23,304 bases of DNA. Origin: Patescibacteria group bacterium (GTDB lineage: Bacteria > Patescibacteriota > Microgenomatia > UBA1400 > PJMF01). Below the pieces are notes generated by a model. It saw nothing but the letters and a program-made list of their open reading frames with translations, had not been told where the DNA came from and searched no databases. Made by a program: the position numbers and the translations under genes. Location: the NCBI GenBank assembly GCA_018813375.1, contig JAHJBU010000077.1, positions 1 to 23,304 on the forward strand, written 5' to 3'. Positions 15,639 through 21,502 of this stretch are shown piece by piece (within the stretch, counting starts at the first letter, position 1; every line of letters starts with the position of its first letter).

Positions 15639-16625
15639 ATGAAAATAAACGAAGCAAAAAAACTATCAAATAAAATCCTCACTAAACTTGGTTTTAGATC
15701 TGAGGAAGCAGAGCTTATAACTCAGAATCTTATCGAGGCTGAGTTAGTGGAAAAGAAAACTCATGGTTTTGTGCGTCTACCTGCAATAGCCCGCCTGGTT
15801 GGAAACGATAGTATCAAAGTCATTGATGATGATATTGAGATAATAAGCGAACACCCTGCATCTATTCACTTTGATGGCAAATATAAGCCAGGTTTTTACG
15901 TTATCTATAAATCTTTAGAAAAAGCTTTTGAGAAAGTAAAGCAATCAGGAATGCTGGCTGTTGGCTTAAAAGACCTTGCCTACGCTTCAGGTTATATTGG
16001 CGATTATGCTCGCAGAGCTGCAGAGAACAACCTTATTTTCATCGGATTTCATAACTCTCCAGGCGGTCTAGTTCCATTTGGATCTACCAAAGACCTTTGG
16101 GGAACTAATCCGCTCACCATTTCGGTCCCCACAAATAATATTCCGGTCATTTTGGACATGGCCTCATCTCAATGTACTTGGGGTGATCTCATGGTTGCCA
16201 AAACTGAAGGCAAGTCAATTAAAGAAGGTGTGGCAATTGACGGAGAAGGTAATGTTACGATTGATCCAGCCAAGGCGATGGAGGGAGGAATTCTCCCGAT
16301 TGCTGGTCACAAAGGATCTGGTCTGGCTTTTATTGTTGAGCTTTTAGGTGGTGCTTTATCAAACTCTAGAGTTGGCGGAGCTGTTGAAGGAGGTTGGGGT
16401 TCTTTCTACCTGCTTATTGACCCTTCAATGTTCAGAGACTTGGGAGAATTCAAAGATGATGTTCAAAAAGCAGTCGATGAATTGAAAAATGCTCCTAAAG
16501 CTGAGGGAGTTAGGGAGATTTTCTTTCCTGGCGAGCAGTCTTATTTAAAGCGTAAGAAAAATTTAGAAGCTGACGAAATTAGCATTAGTGAAAAGCTTAT
16601 GAGTGAGTTAGAAAAGTTAGTATGA
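15639..16625 (+). CDS. LDH2/MDH2-family (malate/L-lactate-type) dehydrogenase
   Basis: I chose the ATG at 15639, giving MKINEAKKLSNKILTKLG, because GAGGGG sits about 15 bases before it and the longer in-frame extension overlaps the SDR gene in a frame giving unlikely protein. The 328-aa product has family motifs KTHGFVRLPAIARLV (His42, Arg46), GTNPLTISVPTNNIPVILDM and GHKGSGLAFIVELLGGALS. This family reduces 2-keto acids such as pyruvate, oxaloacetate or 2,3-diketo-gulonate with NAD(P)H. The usual 'NSxHFGxAGYY' catalytic-region motif is replaced by KDLAYASGYIGDY at residues 111-123: the histidine is absent. The enzyme may have a changed substrate or activity. Confidence 0.85.
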   Translation: MKINEAKKLSNKILTKLGFRSEEAELITQNLIEAELVEKKTHGFVRLPAIARLVGNDSIKVIDDDIEIISEHPASIHFDGKYKPGFYVIYKSLEKAFEKVKQSGMLAVGLKDLAYASGYIGDYARRAAENNLIFIGFHNSPGGLVPFGSTKDLWGTNPLTISVPTNNIPVILDMASSQCTWGDLMVAKTEGKSIKEGVAIDGEGNVTIDPAKAMEGGILPIAGHKGSGLAFIVELLGGALSNSRVGGAVEGGWGSFYLLIDPSMFRDLGEFKDDVQKAVDELKNAPKAEGVREIFFPGEQSYLKRKKNLEADEISISEKLMSELEKLV

Positions 16626-17200
16626 GAAATGCCCTTATCCTCCATGGTACAGATGGTCACTCTAAAGAGAATTGGTTTGATTGGTTGCGGGAGGAACTGG
16701 AGAAGAAAGACTGGAAGGTTTGGGTCCCTGATTTGCCTCAAGCCGATAAACCAAATATCGAAAGATACAATAAATTCATTTTTTCGAACAAGGATTGGAA
16801 ATTTGACGAGAATTCTATCTTAATAGGTCATTCTTCAGGAGCAGTTGCTATCTTGGGTTTATTACAAGTTTTGCCCGAGAATGTGCGTATTGATACTTGT
16901 TACTTAGTTGGGTCTTTTAAAGATGATCTTTGTTGGGAAGCTCTGGAGGATTTGTTTATAGTACCTTTCGATTTCGATGCTATTAAGAAAAAAGCGAAGC
17001 GGTTTATATTTATTCACTCTGACAACGATCCTTATTGCCCACTGGACCATGCCAAATTCTTATCACAAAAATTAGATGGGAAACTAATCATTAGGGAAGG
17101 ACAGAAGCACTTCAGTATTGGATCCTACGGTGAAGAATACAAGCAATTTCCATTCTTGCTTGATTTGATAGAAAAAAATAAAACAACAACAAAACTATGA
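16622..17200 (+). CDS. RBBP9/YdeN-type alpha/beta serine hydrolase
   Basis: The 192-aa protein fits the small RBBP9/YdeN hydrolase family: ALILHGTDGHSKENWFDWLR at the start, WVPDLPQADKP, the nucleophile elbow GHSSGA with Ser71, IFIHSDNDPYCP with acid Asp134 (or Asp136), and GQKHFS with His163. It should cleave an ester or amide in the cytoplasm, no signal peptide being present. Its ATG overlaps the previous stop and its stop overlaps the next start (both ATGA), so it is firmly part of the operon. The substrate is unknown. Confidence 0.88.
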   Translation: MRNALILHGTDGHSKENWFDWLREELEKKDWKVWVPDLPQADKPNIERYNKFIFSNKDWKFDENSILIGHSSGAVAILGLLQVLPENVRIDTCYLVGSFKDDLCWEALEDLFIVPFDFDAIKKKAKRFIFIHSDNDPYCPLDHAKFLSQKLDGKLIIREGQKHFSIGSYGEEYKQFPFLLDLIEKNKTTTKL

Positions 17201-17793
17201 AAATACTTTTTGTGAGGCATGGCGAGAGTGTTGACGATGTCGAAGATCGTTATGGTGGCAGTGCGGATTTTGATTTAACAGAAAAAGGAAAAACTCAGGT
17301 TTCTGAGACTGCTAAAAAAATTCCCTCTTTGGATGGAAAGTTTGAAATTGTTTTGAGTTCTCCTCTAAAACGTGCATTTCAGTCTGCAGAGATAATTTCC
17401 AACGAACTTGGGCTTAAAGTGAAAGTCTTTGAGTACCTAAAGGAGAGAAACTTAAACGGTGTATTGACTGGACTAACTAGAAATGAAGCCAGAGAAAAGT
17501 ATCCAAAAGTAGTAGAAACACATAATCGATGGGAATATGTTGATGGAAGCGAGAGGACAGAAGATTTTAATAACAGAGTAAAAAATGCGATTAAATATTT
17601 ATTAGAGACGAAATATAACTCACTGGTAGCGGTAACTCATGGTTTGTTTTTAAAAGCCTTTTTTAAAGAGTTTTTAAATATAGATGTTAAGAAAGTCAGA
17701 GATGGTGGGTTTGTTTTACTTGAAGAAAAGCACGGCAATTTTATGATTTTAAAAAAAGATGGAATTGAATATGAACTCACCAATAGTAGATAA
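17197..17793 (+). CDS. Histidine phosphatase family (phosphoglycerate mutase-like)
   Basis: The 198-aa protein starts ILFVRHGESVDD, with the RHG motif (phospho-accepting His8), then LTEKGKTQVSETAKKI, LSSPLKRAFQSAEIIS and the second catalytic histidine His148 in AVTHGLFLKAF. This is the acid phosphatase/PGM-like superfamily. With gpmI present upstream as the glycolytic mutase, this one is more likely a phosphatase of a sugar, nucleotide or other metabolite. It overlaps both neighbours, by four bases on the left and 35 (or 23) on the right. Confidence 0.88.
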   Translation: MKILFVRHGESVDDVEDRYGGSADFDLTEKGKTQVSETAKKIPSLDGKFEIVLSSPLKRAFQSAEIISNELGLKVKVFEYLKERNLNGVLTGLTRNEAREKYPKVVETHNRWEYVDGSERTEDFNNRVKNAIKYLLETKYNSLVAVTHGLFLKAFFKEFLNIDVKKVRDGGFVLLEEKHGNFMILKKDGIEYELTNSR

Positions 17794-18376
17794 GCCAATT
17801 CAGCAACAAACAGAACATTTAATTGAGATTATTCTTCAAAACCCTAATGTAAAAGCAATATTGGAAGGCAATCCATTTCCTAATAATGATAATTGGTATC
17901 TAGAAGCAGGCTGTATTTGTCAGAGTGCTTGGAACTTGCTTTCAGGAAAAGATATTACTGAGGGAATAAAAGATTATGATCTGGTTTATTACGATGCAGG
18001 TGATATTAGCAAGGAAAGTGAGGAAAAAGAGTTAAAGAGAGTCAGAGAGGTATTCTCTTCTTTGCCAATAGAGATTGATGTTGTTAATGAGGCGCGAGTT
18101 CATCTTTGGTTTGAGGAAGATTTTGGTAAGAAAATTGACCAATTAAAATCTTGTGAGGATGCTATTAATGGCTGGCCAACTACTGCAACTGCGGTCGCAG
18201 TTAATAAAGTTAAGGGAAAAATAAATGTATATGCTCCTTATGGATTAAACGATCTTTTTGGGATGGTTGTAAGACCAAATAAGCCTTCTGTTATCAAGTG
18301 GGTTTATGAGAAGAAAATTGAAAAGTGGACAGATAAATGGCCTGATTTGAAAGTAATACCTTGGGAACAAATATAA
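17759..18376 (+). CDS. Nucleotidyltransferase family protein (NTP_transf_6-like)
   Basis: The 205-aa product resembles the DUF925/NTP_transf_6 family: WYLEAGCICQSAWNLLSGKD, GIKDYDLVYYDAGDISKESE with the paired acids Asp72 and Asp74, IEIDVVNEARVHLWF, and WPTTATAVAVN. The family has the polymerase-beta-like nucleotidyltransferase fold, often of unknown substrate. The start is uncertain: ATG at 17759 or the ATG four codons later at 17771; both overlap the phosphatase gene. It continues the accessory operon and could transfer NMP to a small molecule or a tRNA-like acceptor. Confidence 0.8.
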   Translation: MELNMNSPIVDKPIQQQTEHLIEIILQNPNVKAILEGNPFPNNDNWYLEAGCICQSAWNLLSGKDITEGIKDYDLVYYDAGDISKESEEKELKRVREVFSSLPIEIDVVNEARVHLWFEEDFGKKIDQLKSCEDAINGWPTTATAVAVNKVKGKINVYAPYGLNDLFGMVVRPNKPSVIKWVYEKKIEKWTDKWPDLKVIPWEQI

Positions 18377-18388
18377 GAAAAATTAATT

Positions 18389-19006
18389 ATGTCAAAAGAA
18401 CACCACAGAGTACTTGTTATCCCAGGATTGGGAGATCATAGGCCGATGAGCACTCTGCTATTGAAAGCGGCTACGAATCACTGGAGAAAACAAGGACTAG
18501 AACCTATTATTCATCCAATTGGCTGGCATGATGGTGAAGATTCCTTTGAACCTAAACTGCATCAATTGATAGAAGTAATTGATCGATTTGCCGAAGCAGG
18601 AGATAAAGTATCTTTAGTAGGAACGAGCGCCGGTGGAAGTGCTGCGCTTAACGCATTTATTGAAAGAAGAGAAACAATACACCGGGTAATAAATGTTTGC
18701 GGAAGACTGAGAGTGGGACCAACTACTGGGTTTCGGTCCTTTGAATCAAAGAGCAAAACAAGTCCTGCCTTTGCAGAAGCAGTGAAGCTTTGTGAAGCTC
18801 AAGAAAGCACCCTGTCAGATTCAGACAAACAGAAGATTATGACGATGAGAGCTTTGTTCGGAGATGAGTTAGTTCCATCCGAAACAACCATATTGCAGGG
18901 AGCTTACAATACCACCGTTCCAACTGCAGAACACGTACTAAGCATAGGATCATCTCTTACAGTTTTCTCTAAACCACTGATTGTTTTTCTGAAGCAGGAA
19001 AACTAA
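18389..19006 (+). CDS. Alpha/beta hydrolase
   Basis: The 205-aa protein begins RVLVIPGLGDHRPMSTLLLK and has the nucleophile elbow VGTSAGGSAALNAF (Ser80), a likely acid in FGDELVPSETT and a likely histidine in PTAEHVLSIGSS. It lacks a signal peptide. It ends the plus-strand operon, 12 bases after the nucleotidyltransferase, and its stop overlaps the convergent regulator gene's stop by four bases. A second hydrolase in the same operon is notable; the two share no obvious similarity outside the catalytic motif. Substrate unknown. Confidence 0.8.
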   Translation: MSKEHHRVLVIPGLGDHRPMSTLLLKAATNHWRKQGLEPIIHPIGWHDGEDSFEPKLHQLIEVIDRFAEAGDKVSLVGTSAGGSAALNAFIERRETIHRVINVCGRLRVGPTTGFRSFESKSKTSPAFAEAVKLCEAQESTLSDSDKQKIMTMRALFGDELVPSETTILQGAYNTTVPTAEHVLSIGSSLTVFSKPLIVFLKQEN

Positions 19007-19230
19007 AACGGCAATAACTCCGAAGAATCAACTTTCAAGGCTTTGGCAATTTTATAGAGCGTGCGGATGGTGGGGTTGCGTTCACCGCGTTCAATCATAC
19101 CAATGTAAGTCCGATCCATAGACATCCTAAACGCCAGTTCTTCCTGCGTTACGCCTTTGCTTTTCCTGGTCTTTTGCAATTTAGCTCCGAACTTCTTAAG
19201 AATGTGTTGGTGTGAAATAGGTTTACCCAT
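19003..19230 (-). CDS. XRE-family transcriptional regulator
   Basis: The 75-aa product is almost only a Cro/C1-type helix-turn-helix: FGAKLQKTRKSKGVTQEELA, then FRMSMDRTYIGMIERGERNP and TIRTLYKIAKALKVDSSELL. I chose the ATG at 19230 because it gives a complete domain with a short leader; upstream extension (VLDVTESHYPKD) shows no domain and would read through a palindrome at 19243-19257 that suits an operator. It is divergent from the membrane-protein gene starting at 19382 and probably controls that promoter and itself. Confidence 0.88.
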   Translation of the reverse strand: MGKPISHQHILKKFGAKLQKTRKSKGVTQEELAFRMSMDRTYIGMIERGERNPTIRTLYKIAKALKVDSSELLPF

Positions 19231-19242
19231 GTCTTTAGGGTA

Positions 19243-19257
19243 GTGACTCTCAGTCAC
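19243..19257. promoter_or_regulatory. Perfect palindrome, likely operator of the XRE regulator
   Basis: GTGACT-CTC-AGTCAC is a perfect 6+3+6 inverted repeat starting 13 bases upstream of the regulator's ATG. The spacing and position are as expected for an autoregulatory operator. Binding is an inference. Confidence 0.5.
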
Positions 19258-19323
19258 ATCTAACACGGACTCCTTGTCATCATTTATGCTAAAATTAGCC
19301 AGGTAGCAGATGTTGACAGAAAC

Positions 19324-19353
19324 TTGACATTTAGTGGCATAGGAAGCTAACAT
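19324..19353 (+). promoter_or_regulatory. Promoter of the membrane-anchored protein pair
   Basis: TTGACA (19324-19329), 18-bp spacer and TAACAT (19348-19353) precede the gene at 19382. A second TTGACA lies 11 bp earlier (19313-19318), giving tandem -35 elements. The leader has GGAGAAAGGA as ribosome binding site. Confidence 0.5.
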
Positions 19354-19381
19354 CGGCAAACTTTGGAGAAAGGAACATAAT

Positions 19382-20380
19382 ATGACTATGACAATGAAGA
19401 AATCTAAAAATCGTCTTATACCTCTTGTTGGGGTGCTGTTTATTCTCTTAATACTTCTGTTTATTGGGGTGCTGCGTGTCAAAGGCGCTAAGGAAAGATA
19501 TTGTCTTGCCCAAACCCACATGCAGTTCCCGATCACAACACAAATGGAAGGTGATAAGTGGGATTACTTCACTGGTTGTTTTGACAAGTTGTCGTTTAAG
19601 GACTCAGTTAGGCTTCTTTTGAGTGATCAATCAGCTGAGTTAAAAAAGGCTACAGAAATCTCTGAATTGCTGGCAGTAATGGAGAAAAATCCTAACAAGG
19701 ATTCCCAGGTTTATAAAGAAGCCCGAGAGAAGTTCTGTTTGTTGACTGCTCGCTCTGCAGAAGAAAGAGAACAAGCGGTATCCAATATTCAGAAGTTTCT
19801 AGGATCCTCTGATATGCCGGTTGAGTTTTTGTGCAGTCGCTTTAATGGCAAGCCGGATGATAGTGGGACCGATTACACCAGCCCTGCTTCAGAACACTAC
19901 TTAGCTGGTGGGTTTGGTTTTACTGTCGACCCCAACGCTAACTACATTGTCGAAGTTGGTGAGGATGAGCGCAGATGGGGTACCAACGATGACGATTCTC
20001 GTTGGTTTGATCTACAGCCGGAATACGACAATACTCCCCGCTACACCACTGCCGATGTCATCCGGCCGGTGGCCGAGCAGTTTATGAAAGATCATCAGGA
20101 TATTCTCGGTGTTGATATTTCTCAGATGATCTACGAGTTTCAAGGCACTAAGCCAGGCAACTTCTTTGTCAGGTGGGTGGATTATGAGAATCCTCATACA
20201 GAAGAGTTCGAGCAGTGCGGAGATACGGATCAGACCCTTGAAACTGCCTATCAACGTGACGACGGTGTCTGGTGTGCTTCAATCAAAAACACCCGCTATC
20301 CAACCGTCAGCCTTACCATTACTCAAGGTGGCCAGGTGATTGTGTATGATAATGATGGCTGGGAGATAGAGAAGCTATAA
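19382..20380 (+). CDS. Membrane-anchored protein of unknown function, 332 aa
   Basis: I do not recognise this protein. A basic N-terminus is followed by one hydrophobic segment (LIPLVGVLFILLILLFIGVL, residues about 12-31), so the rest should face outside the cytoplasm. Six cysteines (YCLA, GCFD, FCLL, LCSR, QCGD, WCAS) could form disulfides. The middle is helical (SAELKKATEISELLAVMEKN). The C-terminal third (TTADVIRPVAEQFMKDHQDI, then FFVRWVDYEN and TVSLTITQGGQVIVYDNDGW) has a PepSY-like helix-then-strands layout, which is only a suggestion. A good ribosome binding site precedes ATG. It is probably co-transcribed with the next gene, 17 bases downstream, and controlled by the divergent XRE protein. 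Confidence 0.7.
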   Translation: MTMTMKKSKNRLIPLVGVLFILLILLFIGVLRVKGAKERYCLAQTHMQFPITTQMEGDKWDYFTGCFDKLSFKDSVRLLLSDQSAELKKATEISELLAVMEKNPNKDSQVYKEAREKFCLLTARSAEEREQAVSNIQKFLGSSDMPVEFLCSRFNGKPDDSGTDYTSPASEHYLAGGFGFTVDPNANYIVEVGEDERRWGTNDDDSRWFDLQPEYDNTPRYTTADVIRPVAEQFMKDHQDILGVDISQMIYEFQGTKPGNFFVRWVDYENPHTEEFEQCGDTDQTLETAYQRDDGVWCASIKNTRYPTVSLTITQGGQVIVYDNDGWEIEKL

Positions 20381-20397
20381 GCTAAAATTAAGTCAGT

Positions 20398-21006
20398 ATG
20401 AAAAAACGTTTCGCTAAACCTCTTTTGGGAGTTGCTGTTGCCTTTATTATTTTGGTGCTGACTGGATTTGCCTTCGTTGCCTGGCGTTTGTACGAGAGCG
20501 GTAAGGGGGTTTACACACTCAGAAGCGCTCAGGTTTCCGAGTTGATGCGGGAGAATCCACAGTTCTTTGATGAAGTTTTTACAAAGATATTGCCGGAAGC
20601 ACTTGAGTGCCAAGGGAATGTTGAATGTGTGGTAGGTATTAGATCTAGACTTGATTTATTAACCGAAGCTACCGCATCAGAGTCCTCTACGATAGACGTT
20701 CCCGGATACTTCAGCGATGTGAGTTTAGCCAACAACCAGCCCATGTATTTTATTACCTTGGATCAGGACCGAATTGTAAAGCTGTTTTTCTCAGGCGGTG
20801 TTATCACTTCACCAGTTGAAACGCGCAAAGAAGCCTTAAGGGATGTCTTGTTGGGCAAGAGGGACAAGCTTTATGGCCTACAAGCCAATGTTGATGGGCT
20901 GAGAATGACATACCTTAATGATCTTTATTCAGAGGCAGAGATCATTGTCCCTTACGTAAAGGATGGCAAGATTATTGGTGCTGTAGTTTATCTTCATGGT
21001 GATTAA
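20398..21006 (+). CDS. Membrane-anchored protein of unknown function, possible sensor domain
   Basis: The 202-aa protein has a signal anchor (LLGVAVAFIILVLTGFAFVA, residues about 9-28) and an extracytoplasmic part. MYFITLDQDRIVKLFFSGG, then SEAEIIVPYVKDGKIIGAVV and YLHGD at the very end, resembles the strands of single-Cache/PAS-like ligand-binding domains (a final 'D-iigavv' strand). Two cysteines (LECQGNVECVV) may pair. There is no cytoplasmic signalling domain. It follows its neighbour by 17 bases and shares its topology, so the two may form a surface complex. The Cache-like reading is weak inference. Confidence 0.65.
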   Translation: MKKRFAKPLLGVAVAFIILVLTGFAFVAWRLYESGKGVYTLRSAQVSELMRENPQFFDEVFTKILPEALECQGNVECVVGIRSRLDLLTEATASESSTIDVPGYFSDVSLANNQPMYFITLDQDRIVKLFFSGGVITSPVETRKEALRDVLLGKRDKLYGLQANVDGLRMTYLNDLYSEAEIIVPYVKDGKIIGAVVYLHGD

Positions 21007-21053
21007 TACTTTCGTTTGAATATCTCCAACAGCTTTCCAAACAGGCGTTTTAT

Positions 21054-21076
21054 TTGTTCAGGATGGCCAAACTATG
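21054..21076 (-). repeat. Diverged direct copy of the tRNA-like segment
   Basis: On the plus strand, TTGTTCAG-GATGG-CCAAACTAT matches TTGTTCAGTGGGTGGAATCGAACTA at 21340-21364 with gaps: eight identical bases, then GxTGG and AACTA. On the minus strand this is a second, degraded T-arm/acceptor-like copy. Confidence 0.4.
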
Positions 21077-21080
21077 CCAG

Positions 21081-21100
21081 GTGAGGCCGGAAAGCCTCAC
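21081..21100. other. Stable hairpin in the intergenic region
   Basis: GTGAGGC-CGGAAA-GCCTCAC is a perfect 7-bp stem with a 6-base loop, followed by GCCA-CAG-TGGC (21108-21118) and preceded on the other side by TTTCCA-AAA-TGGAAA (21146-21160). No run of T follows on either strand, so a simple intrinsic terminator is unlikely. The cluster suggests a structured RNA. Confidence 0.5.
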
Positions 21101-21165
21101 AAAAGCGGCCACAGTGGCTCAGGGCTCGGATCTATGGGTGAGTTATTTCCAAAATGGAAACTGCT

Positions 21166-21201
21166 GTGTTCTTAGGTCTGCGTTCTACTCCAGTACTGAA
21201 C
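21166..21201 (+). repeat. Left arm of the tRNA-like inverted repeat
   Basis: GTGTTCTTAGGTCTGC (21166-21181) and ACTGAAC (21195-21201) are inverted copies of GCAGACCTAAAAACAC (21377-21392) and GTTCAGT (21342-21348). In minus-strand RNA they form a 16-bp helix (15 Watson-Crick and one G-U) and a 7-bp helix. The one differing base pairs as G-U only in the minus-strand RNA, favouring that strand. Confidence 0.7.
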
Positions 21202-21273
21202 GTTTAAACTAACTTGGGCGAACAACGACACAATTATCAGGGTTGGTAATATGGCTTTCTTTAGTTTTTCCAT
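21172..21273 (-). CDS. Small ORF, 33-aa hydrophobic peptide
   Basis: An ATG at 21273 follows AAAGGAGG with ideal spacing. The peptide (MEKLKKAILPTLIIVSLFAQ, then VSLNVQYWSRTQT) has a basic start and one hydrophobic segment, so it could insert in a membrane. The stop lies inside the left arm of the inverted repeat. It is too short to be convincing from coding statistics, and conservation is unknown. It could be a toxin-like or leader peptide, or just a chance ORF in a structured RNA. Confidence 0.4.
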   Translation of the reverse strand: MEKLKKAILPTLIIVSLFAQVSLNVQYWSRTQT

Positions 21274-21339
21274 ATTTCCTCCTTTCTTAATAATATTGGT
21301 GAAGATCTCTGTGGAGGCTGTAAAGCTAGCCTTCCAAGC

Positions 21340-21392
21340 TTGTTCAGTGGGTGGAATCGAACTACCCCTGCAGACTGCAGACCTAAAAACAC
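21340..21392 (-). repeat. Right arm of the inverted repeat with T-arm-like hairpin
   Basis: On the minus strand this holds the helix strand GTGTTTTTAGGTCTGC, a tandem TCTGCAG-TCTGCAG, the T-arm-like GGGTAG-TTCGATT-CCACCC with the canonical TTCGATT loop (one A-C mismatch in the stem), ACTGAAC and a possible discriminator A. CCA is not encoded. Confidence 0.65.
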
Positions 21393-21413
21393 TAGTTGTT
21401 AAGGAACGTTGAT

Positions 21414-21442
21414 ATTATACTTAATTATGCAAAATTAGTCAA
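21414..21442 (-). promoter_or_regulatory. Consensus sigma-70 promoter for the minus-strand RNA
   Basis: TTGACT (21442-21437), a 17-bp spacer and TATAAT (21419-21414) form a near-perfect promoter, the strongest read in the window. It points away from the ATPase gene, towards the tRNA-like RNA. Confidence 0.75.
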
Positions 21443-21480
21443 TTTGTGCAATTTACTTACTAAACTATTGACAATTTGCA
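21438..21480. promoter_or_regulatory. Repeats at the divergent -35 elements
   Basis: GTCAATTTGTGCAA (21438-21451) and GACAATTTGCAA (21470-21481) are near-direct repeats, each overlapping or touching one of the two divergent -35 elements. They may bind a common regulator of the RNA and the ATPase operon. Confidence 0.35.
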
Positions 21481-21496
21481 AACAAAGTGCCATAAT
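21468..21496 (+). promoter_or_regulatory. Consensus promoter of the RloA-like ATPase (leaderless)
   Basis: TTGACA (21468-21473), a 17-bp spacer and CATAAT (21491-21496) end six bases before the ATG at 21503, so transcription should start at the start codon. The more upstream in-frame TTG at 21476 lies within the promoter and cannot be the start. Confidence 0.75.
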
Positions 21497-21502
21497 TTGG
21501 GC

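Larger units (their letters stand above)
21007..21407 (-). ncRNA. Candidate tRNA/tmRNA-like structured transcript
   Basis: The 470-base gap before the ATPase gene has no long ORF. From a consensus promoter (21414-21442, minus strand) a transcript would begin near 21407. Reading 5' to 3' it has one strand of a 16-bp helix (21392-21377), a T-arm-like hairpin GGGTAG-TTCGATT-CCACCC (21367-21349), ACTGAAC (21348-21342), the small ORF, then GTTCAGT (21201-21195), CTGGAGTAGAACG resembling the tmRNA D-loop motif (CTGGATTCGACG in E. coli), and the other strand of the 16-bp helix. The acceptor-like and P2-like helices thus join in permuted order. Further hairpins follow. No tag-peptide frame ending in Ala-Ala was found. 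The 3' end is unknown; 21007 is only the edge of the gap. Confidence 0.5.

Noticed and set aside
19231..19536. 177-aa version of the XRE regulator
   Set aside because: The extra N-terminal 100 residues overlap the promoter and coding region of the divergent gene and show no domain.
21342..21361. T-box riboswitch motif on the plus strand (GGGTGGAATCG)
   Set aside because: It resembles AGGGTGGNACCGCG only in part, the downstream gene is not an aminoacyl-tRNA synthetase or amino-acid gene, and a separate promoter lies between.
21342..21367. Second attachment site matching the tRNA-Asn 3' end
   Set aside because: The T-arm-like sequence here (GGGTAGTTCGATTCC) does not match the tRNA-Asn end (GCTGGTTCGAGTCC) beyond the common T-loop.
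21342..21392. An ordinary tRNA (for example Cys, from the GCA in the CTGCAG repeat)
   Set aside because: Although the T arm is tRNA-like, no D arm or proper anticodon stem can be folded upstream in order, no CCA is encoded, and the region upstream is a promoter.
21166..21392. Integron attC-like site formed by the inverted repeats
   Set aside because: ACTGAAC/GTTCAGT deviates from RYYYAAC/GTTRRRY, and no integron integrase or cassette series is present.
21007..21407. A complete, functional tmRNA gene (normal or permuted)
   Set aside because: I looked for a resume codon followed by a short frame ending in Ala-Ala and a stop on the minus strand and found none; the segment between the two halves holds a Shine-Dalgarno and ATG instead. 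I keep only 'tRNA/tmRNA-like'.
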